Origin: Pseudoalteromonas sp. CO133X
Lineage (GTDB): Bacteria > Pseudomonadota > Gammaproteobacteria > Enterobacterales > Alteromonadaceae
Reading direction: 5' to 3'
DNA length: 64,000 nucleotides
Assembly (NCBI GenBank): GCA_004208945.1
Contig: SGPE01000009.1
Location: 124,001-188,000, forward strand
The position numbers were made by a program, and so were the translations under genes. Under the pieces are notes generated by a model. That model saw only the letters and a program-made list of their open reading frames with translations. It ran no database searches and was not told where the DNA came from. Shown one piece after another: positions 37,395 through 47,331 of the stretch (positions are counted from its first letter, which is position 1; each line of letters begins with the position of its first letter).

Positions 37395-37521
37395 TCAAAT
37401 TGCTCCGACCAGTTAATTTTGGCTCATTGTGCAGGATATTTGGCTATTTAAGCACAAACTGTGCGGGTTAATCCATTTAAACTTGGCTTAATTCTCGTAA
37501 CACGTTTTCTCAAGGTTAATT

Positions 37522-39420
37522 ATGACAGCATTACCCGTTATTGTTGGTATGGGTGGTATTAATGCCGCTGGCCGCACTTCTTTTCATCAAGGTTATCGTC
37601 GTATCGTGTTAGACAGCTTGGACGCTAAAGCCCGCCAAGAAACATTTTTAGGGTTAGCGACACTCATGAATTTAGTCACGCTGACTGAAGGTGTTTTAAA
37701 AGATGCAGATGGAAACACTGTTAATGAAGCTGATATTGAAGCTCGATTCGGTGAGCAGGTTTTAGCTGGTACGCTTATTCGTAAGATTGAAAAAAATCAT
37801 TTTGATGTTGACGCCACACCTTGGCAACAAAAAATGACGCTGACAGCATCAGATGAGCAACAGATTGTATTTGAAACGCGTCGTCGTGATTTACCAACGC
37901 CAGTACCTGAAAGTTGGTTAGTTGAAGACCTTAGCGATAAAAAAGTAAAAGTAACTATAAGTGCTGATATTGCAGTTAAACATGACAGCACACGTGATAA
38001 CCCTATTAAAGCAGCTGGTCAGTTACCAACAGGTTTTGAACCTGCAAATATGTACAACAGTCGTTATCAACCTAGAGGCCTTCAAGCAACTATTTTTGCC
38101 GCAACAGATGCAATTCGCTCAACAGGGCTTGATTGGCAGCATGTTATGAATAGCGTTGAACCTGATCAAATTGGCACTTATTCAGCATCTGTTGTTGGAC
38201 AAGTAGATGGCGAAGGGTTAGGTGGTTTAATCCGCTCACGTCAGCAGGGCGACCGTGTAAGTACTAAACAATTAGCACTTGGCTTAAATACCATGTCGAC
38301 TGACTTCATTAACGCGTATGTGACGGGTAATGTTGGGACAACGTTTACCACATCAGGTGCGTGTGCGACATTTTTATATAACCTACGTGCTGCGGTAAAT
38401 GATATTCAAGCGGGTCGTACTCGTGTCGCGATTGTGGCATCGGTTGAGTGTGCAATCACACCTGAAATTGTTGAAGGTTTTGGCAATATGAGTGCGCTTG
38501 CTAATGAAGAAGGACTCAAGCGCTTAGATAATACAGAGGTGGTTGATCACCGCCGTACAAGCCGCCCATTTGGCGAGAACTGTGGCTTCACAATTGGTGA
38601 GGGAGCACAGGTTGTTATTTTGATGGATGATGCCCTGGCTTTAGAACTCGGTGCAGACATTCAAGGCTCCGTTGCTGATGTATTTGTTAATGCAGATGGT
38701 ATTAAAAAATCAATCACCGCCCCTGGACCTGGTAATTATATTACTATGGCTAAATCAGTCGCGCTGGCTAGTAGTATTGTTGGCCAAGAAGCAGTGCAAA
38801 AACGTAGCTTTATTTTGGCGCATGGTTCAAGTACACCCCAAAACCGAGTTACAGAATCGCTTATCTACCATAAAGTAGCAGAGACTTTTGCTATTGATAA
38901 CTGGAAGGTTGCTGCGCCTAAAGCGTATGTTGGCCATACGATTGCTCCTGCTAGTGGTGATCAGTTGGCTATGGCACTGGGTGTGTTTAGCCACAACATT
39001 ATGCCAGGTATCACGACAATCGATAAAGTCGCTGAGGATGTATATAGCGATCATTTAGATATCCGCACTGAGCATTACCAGTGTGATGCAATGGATGTCG
39101 CATTTATTAACTCAAAAGGGTTTGGTGGTAATAATGCGACAGCAACAGTGCTTTCACCTGCAATGACATTAAAGATGTTAGCTAAGCGTCATGGCGATGC
39201 GGCCATGGCACAATATCAAGACCGTCATACTCAAGTTGCACTAGCACAAGCTGACTATCAGCAACAAGCTGATTTAGGTCATTATGAGCTAATTTACCGT
39301 TTTGGGGATGGTTTAATCGATGAAAATGAGATTGTAATGAGTGCTGACTCAATGACAATCCCAGGTTTTGATAAATCAATTGCGTTATCAAAATCGAACC
39401 CGTATCAGGATATGTTTTAA
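37522..39420 (+). CDS. Stand-alone beta-ketoacyl synthase family protein
   Basis: A 632-residue condensing enzyme, longer than FabB or FabF (about 410). The thiolase fold has active-site Cys281 in TTSGACATFLYN, His434 in LAHGSSTPQ and His472 in YVGHTIAPASGDQL, the Cys-His-His triad of decarboxylating ketosynthases. N-terminal (about 40-200) and C-terminal (about 560-632) extensions have no clear motif. It is a single gene, not joined to acyl carrier protein or reductase genes, so it is not part of a visible polyketide or PUFA cluster. A role in fatty acid elongation is likely, but substrate length is unknown. Confidence 0.88.
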   Translation: MTALPVIVGMGGINAAGRTSFHQGYRRIVLDSLDAKARQETFLGLATLMNLVTLTEGVLKDADGNTVNEADIEARFGEQVLAGTLIRKIEKNHFDVDATPWQQKMTLTASDEQQIVFETRRRDLPTPVPESWLVEDLSDKKVKVTISADIAVKHDSTRDNPIKAAGQLPTGFEPANMYNSRYQPRGLQATIFAATDAIRSTGLDWQHVMNSVEPDQIGTYSASVVGQVDGEGLGGLIRSRQQGDRVSTKQLALGLNTMSTDFINAYVTGNVGTTFTTSGACATFLYNLRAAVNDIQAGRTRVAIVASVECAITPEIVEGFGNMSALANEEGLKRLDNTEVVDHRRTSRPFGENCGFTIGEGAQVVILMDDALALELGADIQGSVADVFVNADGIKKSITAPGPGNYITMAKSVALASSIVGQEAVQKRSFILAHGSSTPQNRVTESLIYHKVAETFAIDNWKVAAPKAYVGHTIAPASGDQLAMALGVFSHNIMPGITTIDKVAEDVYSDHLDIRTEHYQCDAMDVAFINSKGFGGNNATATVLSPAMTLKMLAKRHGDAAMAQYQDRHTQVALAQADYQQQADLGHYELIYRFGDGLIDENEIVMSADSMTIPGFDKSIALSKSNPYQDMF

Positions 39421-39453
39421 GATCAAGACATGTTTAAGCACATTCTTGACAGC

Positions 39454-39478
39454 AAGGCGCTTCTATAGCGCCTTTTTT
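39454..39478 (+). terminator. Rho-independent terminator after ketoacyl synthase gene
   Basis: AAGGCGCT (39454-39461), loop TCTAT, AGCGCCTT (39467-39474), then TTTTCTT. Confidence 0.87.
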
Positions 39479-39479
39479 C

Positions 39480-39896
39480 TTATTTAAAGCGTTTTACATA
39501 TCGTAAGGTTACAAAATTGATCAACGCCATCAAAAAAGCTATTTCATAGCGACTAAACGCAACGGCAATGCCAATTAAACCCATATTCCAAATACTTGCA
39601 GCAGTCGCTGTACCATAGGTGGAATTTTTATTCTTTAAAATTGCGCCACCACCAATAAAGCCTATACCGGTGATAATTCCTTCGAGTACTTTTGATTCAG
39701 CCTCTGAGCTTGTTAAAACTGACATGCCAACCAATGCATAGCCACAGGACGCCACTGCAACCAGCGGAAAAGTTCTTAAGCCAGCTCCGTTGCTTGTCTT
39801 TTCTCGGTCAAAGGCCATAGGTAAGGCAAGTAAATAGGCAATACCTAGGTGAATTAAATTATCAATGACTTCATGCCAGTCTAAATTAAAGTCCAT
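39480..39896 (-). CDS. MgtC/SapB family membrane protein (second, short)
   Basis: A 138-residue inner-membrane protein with four hydrophobic segments. The family blocks are LALPMAFDREKTSNGAGLRT (about 20-39), GIITGIGFIGGGAILK (about 74-89) and TYGTATAASIWNMGLIGIAV (about 92-111). It is only weakly similar to the other MgtC protein at 34071-34565, so the two are distant paralogues and not a recent duplication. It stands alone and converges on the ketoacyl synthase gene. Its role is probably in membrane potential or Mg2+ homeostasis, by family analogy only. Confidence 0.85.
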   Translation of the reverse strand: MDFNLDWHEVIDNLIHLGIAYLLALPMAFDREKTSNGAGLRTFPLVAVASCGYALVGMSVLTSSEAESKVLEGIITGIGFIGGGAILKNKNSTYGTATAASIWNMGLIGIAVAFSRYEIAFLMALINFVTLRYVKRFK

Positions 39897-40116
39897 TTAT
39901 CAATTCCTTAAATATACACTCTGTTTACATAGCAAGTTTAATACCTAGTTAATATTTATAGAAAAATAAGGTAATTAGGACATCTAGCCGAGTTTTAGTG
40001 GATCTTAATTGCTATAATTTTGCGAATTTTACCCAGTAGCGTGTCAAATTTTCAGACTTAGTTTATTTGCACACCGTCATGCACTTTTTAAAAGTGTTCA
40101 CTATGTAGGCTATAAT

Positions 40117-41610
40117 TTGAAACATTCAATCACCATGCTAGAAAAAACAGCCCTGGCTATTTGTATTTTTATTGCGCTCATTGCTGCGGCTCAGCCTGAA
40201 CTGATGACGGAACATATACAGCCTGTGGTTCAGGACATCCTCTCTTTTCTAGGAAGTGGCTTTTTCCTGTTCGTTAACTTCTTATTATTTGCCGTTATCA
40301 TTCTTTCATTTAGCCCCTTGGGCGGCCGAAAAATAGGCGGTGAGCATGCAAAAATTGAATATTCCAACTTTGGCTGGTTTGCCATGTTATTCGCAGCCGG
40401 AATGGGATCAGGACTGGTCTTTTGGGGAGTTGCAGAGCCTGCACTGCATTTTATGAACCCTCCTTTAAAGCAAAGTCTATACCCTGATAGGTTAGCAAGT
40501 AGCCTTGCATTAACCCTTGTTAATTGGGGAGCTCATGCATGGGCCTTGTATGCCGTGTTTGGCTTAGTGCTAGGAGGGTTGACGCAATACAGTGGTAACT
40601 CTGGAGATATATGTGCACCTGTTATGAGTGCGTTTGGAAATAAACTTAGCCTACGTAAGAAGCGAGGAGTGGTCTTTACGATTAAACTAATTGCTGTTTT
40701 TGCTGTGTTCTTCGGCGTTGTTGGAACAATTGCAAACTCAACGTTACTTATTAGTAAGGGCGTTGAGATTGAACTGGGTATTACATCGCCTTTGTTGATA
40801 GGCACTGTAATCGTAAGTGTATTATTTGTTACTTATACTTTATCAGCGAAGTTAGGTCTCAGAAGAGGGGTACAATCGTTAAGTATCTTTAATGTCCTTT
40901 TAGCATTTTCATTATTGATTTGGCTGTTATTTATCGTGCCTGTTGCACCTATTATGAAGATTGCACTAGATGGAACTGGTTATTATTTACAATTACTAGC
41001 CACAGGAACATGGCAGTTTGATAGTCAATTAAACACATCCACTTGGGCAACGCACTGGACATATAACTATTATTTTTGGTGGTTAGCTTGGGGGCCATTT
41101 GTCGGTGTATTTCTAGCCAACATTAGTCAAGGCAGAAAGGTGTGGCAATTTATTTTGGCGGTTGTCGGTATTCCTACATGTGTCACGATTATTTGGTTTT
41201 CTGTATTCTCTGGTGCTGCAATTGAGTGGGACAAACTAAACCAAGCCGGTATTTTATCAGCGATTAAGCATGACTACACTCAAGGATTATTTGTATTTTT
41301 TAGTCAATTAGGCTGGCAAGGAACCATTTTGATATGGAGTAGCTTGTTATTACTTTTAGTGTTTGTTGCAACCTCGGCGGACTCCGCTATTTTAGTGATA
41401 AGGCAGCTTGTTCAAAATCAGTTTAAAAATGAGAGCACACTGTATGCATGGTGTTTGGCGTTATTTATGTGCAGTTTTGCACTGCTTTTACAACAAGATG
41501 AGCCTTTAAATCGGAGTATAGCGATTTTAGGGGCTTTGCCATTTTTAGCTGTATTTATTTTGCAATTAGCAGGGTTTTTGAAAGAGTTTGTTCGTGACTT
41601 GTGTGCATAA
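40117..41610 (+). CDS. BCCT-family transporter (betaine/choline/carnitine type)
   Basis: A 497-residue membrane transporter with 12 hydrophobic segments. The BCCT signatures are MGSGLVFWGVAEPALHFMNP (about 94-113) and the TM8 tryptophan-rich stretch YYFWWLAWGPFVGVFLANIS (about 320-339). These carriers bring in quaternary amines as osmoprotectants or nutrients, usually with Na+. The longest frame starts at TTG 40117. A TATAAT box immediately before it (40111-40116) would place transcription start after this codon, so ATG 40135 may be the true start. It lacks the long regulatory C-terminus of BetP, suggesting no direct osmosensing. Confidence 0.88.
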   Translation: MKHSITMLEKTALAICIFIALIAAAQPELMTEHIQPVVQDILSFLGSGFFLFVNFLLFAVIILSFSPLGGRKIGGEHAKIEYSNFGWFAMLFAAGMGSGLVFWGVAEPALHFMNPPLKQSLYPDRLASSLALTLVNWGAHAWALYAVFGLVLGGLTQYSGNSGDICAPVMSAFGNKLSLRKKRGVVFTIKLIAVFAVFFGVVGTIANSTLLISKGVEIELGITSPLLIGTVIVSVLFVTYTLSAKLGLRRGVQSLSIFNVLLAFSLLIWLLFIVPVAPIMKIALDGTGYYLQLLATGTWQFDSQLNTSTWATHWTYNYYFWWLAWGPFVGVFLANISQGRKVWQFILAVVGIPTCVTIIWFSVFSGAAIEWDKLNQAGILSAIKHDYTQGLFVFFSQLGWQGTILIWSSLLLLLVFVATSADSAILVIRQLVQNQFKNESTLYAWCLALFMCSFALLLQQDEPLNRSIAILGALPFLAVFILQLAGFLKEFVRDLCA

Positions 41611-41684
41611 TTCGAACATTTTTTTACAGTAAAATATAAGCAGAGCAATATACTTAATGAGTTATTATGAGTGTGAGGAAAAGG

Positions 41685-42008
41685 ATGTCTAAACTTATTA
41701 CATTAATTTTAGCCTTCGTAGTGCTCAGCGGTTGTACAGCGATCGGCTTTGTTGCTGATGGTATTGCAGGTAGAAGTAATCAAGCACAATCGGCAAGTGC
41801 TTATTCCGAGGTTAGGTCAGATCATCGCGTGAACTATGGTTTAACAATGACTATGTTAGGCTATGAAATAGATAAGGCGATTATTGGAGCGCTTGAAAAA
41901 GGAAGTAAAGATAAAAAAGTTAAACTTGAATGTCGCAGAATAAGTCGAGTTGTGAAAGAGTGTGTGGAGGTAACACCTAAAATCCAATCTATTAAAAGGG
42001 AGCCCTAA
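41685..42008 (+). CDS. Small lipoprotein, first of a tandem pair
   Basis: A 107-residue lipoprotein with lipobox LSGC (Cys about 17). I recognise no family. The C-terminal half carries YEIDKAIIGALEKGSKDKK and LECRRISRVVKECVEV. A closely similar pattern occurs in the next gene, two bases downstream, so they are paralogues. Two conserved cysteines in the CR(R/Q)I(S/T)R..KEC motif could form a disulfide in the periplasm. The ATG at 41685 has a GAGGA ribosome site 5 bases before it. An upstream ATG at 41667 is in frame but less well placed. Confidence 0.72.
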   Translation: MSKLITLILAFVVLSGCTAIGFVADGIAGRSNQAQSASAYSEVRSDHRVNYGLTMTMLGYEIDKAIIGALEKGSKDKKVKLECRRISRVVKECVEVTPKIQSIKREP

Positions 42009-42010
42009 TA

Positions 42011-42331
42011 ATGGTTAGTCGAATAAAATACATAGTTCTGATTGTGTTAATTTTTCAACTCACAGGTTGCACTCTTGCAGGGGTAATACTGGATGGTCAA
42101 GCTAATAATTCTCGCTCAAACGGTACTAAAAATGCGGCCGGTTCAGGTGTGTTTGTCAAAGATTCAGAGGCAAAATCTTTTGGAGAACTTGGCGAGCAAA
42201 TAGATAAATCAATTATAAATTTTATTATTGATACTGCAGAGAAAAAGCCACAGTTAAAATGCAGACAAATAACAAGGACTATTAAAGAGTGTGAGGAAAT
42301 TGCTCCCCCACACTCATCAAATGGCAATTAA
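42011..42331 (+). CDS. Small lipoprotein, second of a tandem pair
   Basis: A 106-residue lipoprotein with lipobox LTGC (Cys about 20), followed by a Ser/Asn/Gly-rich linker (30-48). Its C-terminal part, EQIDKSIINFIID and LKCRQITRTIKECEEI, mirrors the preceding gene, so this is a tandem duplication that has diverged. It starts 2 bases after the first lipoprotein's stop, and its last 4 bases overlap the 3' end of the convergent fghA gene. No function can be assigned; a periplasmic or outer-membrane location is expected. Confidence 0.72.
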   Translation: MVSRIKYIVLIVLIFQLTGCTLAGVILDGQANNSRSNGTKNAAGSGVFVKDSEAKSFGELGEQIDKSIINFIIDTAEKKPQLKCRQITRTIKECEEIAPPHSSNGN

Positions 42332-43164
42332 AGGTATTGCTTATGAAACACTAAGTGCTCATCAATAAAGCTACTAATGAAAAAGTAACTGTGATCATAG
42401 CCTGCGTGCATGTTTATCTCAGCGGGATAATCTCTTTCATTCACTACTGCAAATAAGTTTTCTGTTTTAAGCTGCTCTGTTAAAAAGTTATCAGCTTCGC
42501 CTTGATCAACGCGTATTGGCAGGTAATTATCAGCTTCTGCCTGCTTCATTAGTTCACACGTATCGTATTTAAGCCAACTGCTTTTGTTACTACCTAAATA
42601 ATTAGTAAACGCCTTTTCACCCCATGGGCAGTTAACAGGGTTTACGATTGGGCTAAAGGCACTGGCACTCACATATTGCTCAGGGTTTCTAAGGGCAATC
42701 ATCAATGCGCCGTGACCACCCATTGAGTGACCTGCAATGGCTTTTTTATCACTGACGGGGAAGTGTGCCTCAATAAGTGCTGGTAACTCAGAAACAACAT
42801 AATCGTACATATTATAATGCACGTTATAAGGGGCCTCTGTAGCGTTCACATAAAAACCTGCACCTTGGCCAAAGTCGTAGTTTTCATCATCAGGCACATT
42901 ATCACCACGAGGGCTCGTGTCTGGTGCAACGATTGCAATACCTAGCTCAGCCGCTTTTTTGAAGGCACCTGCTTTTTGCATAAAGTTTTCATCAGTACAG
43001 GTTAAACCTGATAACCAATACATGACGGGGACTTTGTTTGTTTCACTGGCACCAGGCGGTAAAAATATTGCAAAACGCATAGCACAATGCGTACTGCTTG
43101 CTTGGTGTATGTATTGTTTATGCCAGCCACCGCTGACTTTTGTTGAGCTTATGTTTTCTAGCAT
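42328..43164 (-). CDS. fghA: S-formylglutathione hydrolase
   Basis: A 278-residue serine esterase (FrmB/esterase D family) that hydrolyses S-formylglutathione to formate and glutathione, the second step of formaldehyde detoxification. The nucleophile elbow is AGHSMGGHGALM (Ser about 146), and the catalytic Asp and His lie in DQGEADNFL and GYDHSYFFI. The WLSGLTCTDENFMQKAG block is diagnostic. The frame is open to 43203, but the ATG at 43164 has an AAGGA site 7 bases upstream and matches the E. coli FrmB start. It lies 55 bases after frmA, forming a two-gene operon. Confidence 0.95.
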   Translation of the reverse strand: MLENISSTKVSGGWHKQYIHQASSTHCAMRFAIFLPPGASETNKVPVMYWLSGLTCTDENFMQKAGAFKKAAELGIAIVAPDTSPRGDNVPDDENYDFGQGAGFYVNATEAPYNVHYNMYDYVVSELPALIEAHFPVSDKKAIAGHSMGGHGALMIALRNPEQYVSASAFSPIVNPVNCPWGEKAFTNYLGSNKSSWLKYDTCELMKQAEADNYLPIRVDQGEADNFLTEQLKTENLFAVVNERDYPAEINMHAGYDHSYFFISSFIDEHLVFHKQYL

Positions 43165-43219
43165 AACCACATCCTTGAAACGAAGACGCTTGGGGTCAGC
43201 CAAGCGTTAGGTTTATAGA

Positions 43220-44350
<1,131 letters not shown>

Positions 44351-44451
44351 TTATAGTTGTTGGAAGTAAGTAATAAACCTAGTCTATTTTATTTATTTCT
44401 CAATGAATGATAATCTCAGTTTTATTAAAACACTTTTACAGTATGGTAATA

Positions 44452-45333
44452 ATGAATCGTTGGCATGGAATCGATGAGTTTTTAGCAGTAGCAGAAACTG
44501 GCAGTTTTACTAGGGCTGGTAAAATGCTTGGTATGTCGGTGGCGCATGTGAGTCGGTATGTCTGTCAATTAGAGGAGCGTTTAAATACACAACTGTTGAC
44601 CAGAACAACCCGCAAAGTTGTGCTAACCAAAGAAGGTGAAATATTTGCTCATCAAACAAAACAACTTCAGCATGCAATGGATGATGCAACGGCACTGCTT
44701 GCTGAGCAGCAATTGACACCTAAAGGGACTATAAAGCTGACTGCTCCTGTAATGTATGGAGAAAGTTATATTATGCCAGCGGTGCATTCGTTTATGCAAA
44801 AGCACCCTGATATTGAAGTGATCAGCCATTTAAGTAATGAGCAAGTGAATCTACTCGAAGAAGGGTATGATTTGGCAATACGACTAGGGCATTTAAAAGA
44901 TTCTTCTTTAAAAGCAAGGCGCATTAGTCAGCGCAGGCTTGTTATTTGCTGTAGCCCAGAATATATCAATAAATTTGGCCAACCACACAGTGTGAGTGAG
45001 TTACACCATCATCATTGCTTAATTGGTAATAACAGCTATTGGCGGGTAAAAGGGCAAAACCAAGATAAACACATAAAAGTAGCAGGGCGCTTACAATGTA
45101 ACAGTGGTTGGGCATTGGTAGATGCTGCAATTAAAGGGTTAGGTATTGTGCAACTACCAGACTATTATGTAAATGAGCACTTAAATACGGGGAATCTCGT
45201 TGCTGTGTTATCGAATGTTGCGCCTGCACCTGAAGGTGTATGGGGGGTGTATCCACCAAGACAGTTTATTGCAACGAATGTAAAAGCATTACTTGATCAT
45301 CTTGTTGAGAGTGTTCAAGTATCGGATTTATAA
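44452..45333 (+). CDS. LysR-family transcriptional regulator, divergent from frmA
   Basis: A 293-residue LysR-type regulator. The N-terminal winged helix-turn-helix is at about 3-60 (DEFLAVAETGSFTRAGKMLG, then MSVAHVSRYVCQLEERL), and the rest is a two-lobe effector domain. LysR proteins typically control the gene divergent to them. Here that is frmA-fghA, with a 110-base gap, so a formaldehyde- or glutathione-linked signal is plausible. Starts at 44407 and 44443 are in frame, but homology begins at MNRWHGIDEF (44452). No cysteine pattern pointing to a redox sensor is obvious. Confidence 0.9.
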   Translation: MNRWHGIDEFLAVAETGSFTRAGKMLGMSVAHVSRYVCQLEERLNTQLLTRTTRKVVLTKEGEIFAHQTKQLQHAMDDATALLAEQQLTPKGTIKLTAPVMYGESYIMPAVHSFMQKHPDIEVISHLSNEQVNLLEEGYDLAIRLGHLKDSSLKARRISQRRLVICCSPEYINKFGQPHSVSELHHHHCLIGNNSYWRVKGQNQDKHIKVAGRLQCNSGWALVDAAIKGLGIVQLPDYYVNEHLNTGNLVAVLSNVAPAPEGVWGVYPPRQFIATNVKALLDHLVESVQVSDL

Positions 45334-45422
45334 TTATTTTTTACAATTTCTCGCATCCCATCATGGCTAAATATATGCTAACATGAGCGCATATTTAGCC
45401 CTTGGATTACCCATAAATTATT

Positions 45423-46640
45423 ATGTTTCAACCTGTTAGCCTTTTTATAGGGCTGAGATATAGTCGCTCTTCAAAGGGTAATGCCTTTATCTCATTTATT
45501 TCATTTTTTTCTATTGCAGGCATCGCTATTGGCCTGATGGCTCTTTTTACGGTTAGCTCGGTTATGAATGGTTTCGAGAATAATCTAAAAACCAATATGC
45601 TAGGGCTAATTCCTCATATTGAAGTAGAAGGGGATTCCCATTCAAAAGAGGCAATGGCGACGCTTAAAACTCAGCTTACAAACTCTCAAGATGTAAAACA
45701 AGTCAACCTATACCGTCATGGTGAAGCCATTTTACAAACAAATAAAGACTTACATGGTGTGTTGTTACAAGGGCTTTATGATGATGGAAACTCACTTTAT
45801 CAGATTAAAGATAAAATTGTCGTGGGTGATTGGTCATTGGTGATGGATAAACAGTACCATATTGCCATAAGTCGTTATTTAAGTCGCAAGCTTGGTATCT
45901 CCATTGGTGATAAAGTGCGAGTTATTATGCCAAATGCAAGCGCGTATACCCCCTTGGGTAGGGTGCCGAGTCAACGCTTATTTACGGTCGCAGCTTTATA
46001 TGAAACGCAATCTGAAATAGATACCTCTTTAGCCTTCACCAGTGGTTACTCATTACAGCGAGTTTTAAAAATAGCATCATCAGCAGCACCTAATTTAAGT
46101 GTATCCTTGTATGAGCCTTTTGCTGTTGAGGATGTTTTACAATCACACAGTCAGATGTTAGCTGGGTTTAAGTATTCAGATTGGCGAGACACGCAAGGAA
46201 CCCTTTTTGCCGCTGTAGCAATGGAGAAAAGGATCATGTCAATGCTATTGGGACTGATTGTTTTAGTTGCTGTATTTAATATTGTCTCAGCGTTGACCAT
46301 GATGGTGAGCGAAAAGCAAAGTGAAGTCGCAATTTTGCAAACGCTGGGTTTAACGCCCAAGCAAGTACAGCATGTATTTATGATACAAGGCTTATATAAC
46401 GGTCTTATCGGTACCAGTATCGGTGCTTTACTTGGGGTATTGTTAAGTAGCAATATCAATGAATTATTGAATATGTTAGGCATCAATTTATTAGCAGGTG
46501 TGAGCTTACCCGTTAAATTTGATGTTATGAGTTTGAGCCTAATTGCCGCAGGGAGTATTGCGATGAGCTTTTTAGCCACTTTGTATCCTGCCCGAAAAGC
46601 TGCAAAAGTGAATCCAGCAGAGGTATTACGTTATGAGTGA
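45423..46640 (+). CDS. lolC: Lipoprotein-releasing ABC transporter permease LolC
   Basis: A 405-residue permease of the LolCDE machine, which releases mature outer-membrane lipoproteins from the inner membrane to LolA. One N-terminal membrane helix (about 25-47) is followed by a large periplasmic domain and three C-terminal helices. SLFIGLRYSRS at the start and the AILQTLGLTPKQVQHVFMIQG block are typical. Its 3' end overlaps lolD by 8 bases. LolC and LolE are paralogous and the order lolC-lolD-lolE is the standard one, which supports the assignment. Confidence 0.93.
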   Translation: MFQPVSLFIGLRYSRSSKGNAFISFISFFSIAGIAIGLMALFTVSSVMNGFENNLKTNMLGLIPHIEVEGDSHSKEAMATLKTQLTNSQDVKQVNLYRHGEAILQTNKDLHGVLLQGLYDDGNSLYQIKDKIVVGDWSLVMDKQYHIAISRYLSRKLGISIGDKVRVIMPNASAYTPLGRVPSQRLFTVAALYETQSEIDTSLAFTSGYSLQRVLKIASSAAPNLSVSLYEPFAVEDVLQSHSQMLAGFKYSDWRDTQGTLFAAVAMEKRIMSMLLGLIVLVAVFNIVSALTMMVSEKQSEVAILQTLGLTPKQVQHVFMIQGLYNGLIGTSIGALLGVLLSSNINELLNMLGINLLAGVSLPVKFDVMSLSLIAAGSIAMSFLATLYPARKAAKVNPAEVLRYE

Positions 46641-47331
46641 TCTAGTCATCAATTGTCAGCAGCTGAACAAAGTTTATCAAGATGGCGATAACCAAGTTGA
46701 AGTATTAAAAGGGGTTGAACTGGCGCTTAAACAGGGTGAAATGTTGGCCATCGTTGGCAGCTCAGGATCGGGTAAAAGTACTTTATTGCACATTTTAGGA
46801 ACTCTCGATAATGCAACAAACGGCACAGTCGAAATTAAAGGTAAGCAAGTAGGAAAGCTAAACCGCAAACAACAAGCTAACTTTCGCAACGAAAATCTTG
46901 GTTTTATTTACCAATTCCATCATTTGTTAATGGAATTCACTGCGATTGAAAATGTTGCTATGCCATTGCTTATAAAAGGCTTAAGTGCAATTGAAGCGAA
47001 CAAAAAAGCATTAATGATGCTTGATAAAGTAGGTCTTTCTCATCGCAGTGAACATAAACCTTCAGCGTTATCAGGCGGTGAGCGTCAACGTGTTGCCATT
47101 GCAAGGGCCTTAGTTACTGAGCCTGCGTTAGTACTTGCAGACGAACCAACAGGTAATTTAGACAAACAAAATGCAATAAAAATTTATGACTTAATTAAAG
47201 AGTTAAATAGCAGTCTCAAAACAAGCTTTGTTGTGGTCACGCATGATTTAGAGCTTGCAGATAAGCTGGGAAAAATTGCTTATTTAGATGATGGTAAGCT
47301 TGCAATTAAAGAGTCTCAAAATGTTGCTTAG
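46633..47331 (+). CDS. lolD: Lipoprotein-releasing ABC transporter ATPase LolD
   Basis: A 232-residue ABC ATPase that powers LolCDE. Walker A is GSSGSGKSTLLH (about 41-52), and the Q-loop region has the LolD-typical IYQFHHLLMEF block. The signature is LSGGERQRVAIARAL, Walker B LVLADEPTGNLD, and the switch histidine VVVTHD. Its start overlaps lolC and its end overlaps lolE by 11 bases, showing tight translational coupling of the three subunits. Other MacB-type ATPases look similar, but the neighbours and the FHHLL motif favour LolD. Confidence 0.95.
   Translation: MSDLVINCQQLNKVYQDGDNQVEVLKGVELALKQGEMLAIVGSSGSGKSTLLHILGTLDNATNGTVEIKGKQVGKLNRKQQANFRNENLGFIYQFHHLLMEFTAIENVAMPLLIKGLSAIEANKKALMMLDKVGLSHRSEHKPSALSGGERQRVAIARALVTEPALVLADEPTGNLDKQNAIKIYDLIKELNSSLKTSFVVVTHDLELADKLGKIAYLDDGKLAIKESQNVA

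Noticed and set aside
37522..39420. Ketosynthase as part of a polyketide or PUFA synthase cluster
   Set aside because: No acyl carrier, dehydratase or ketoreductase genes flank it.
46151..46579. 142-codon antisense frame inside lolC
   Set aside because: It mirrors a real permease gene; hydrophobic shadow frames are common opposite membrane proteins.
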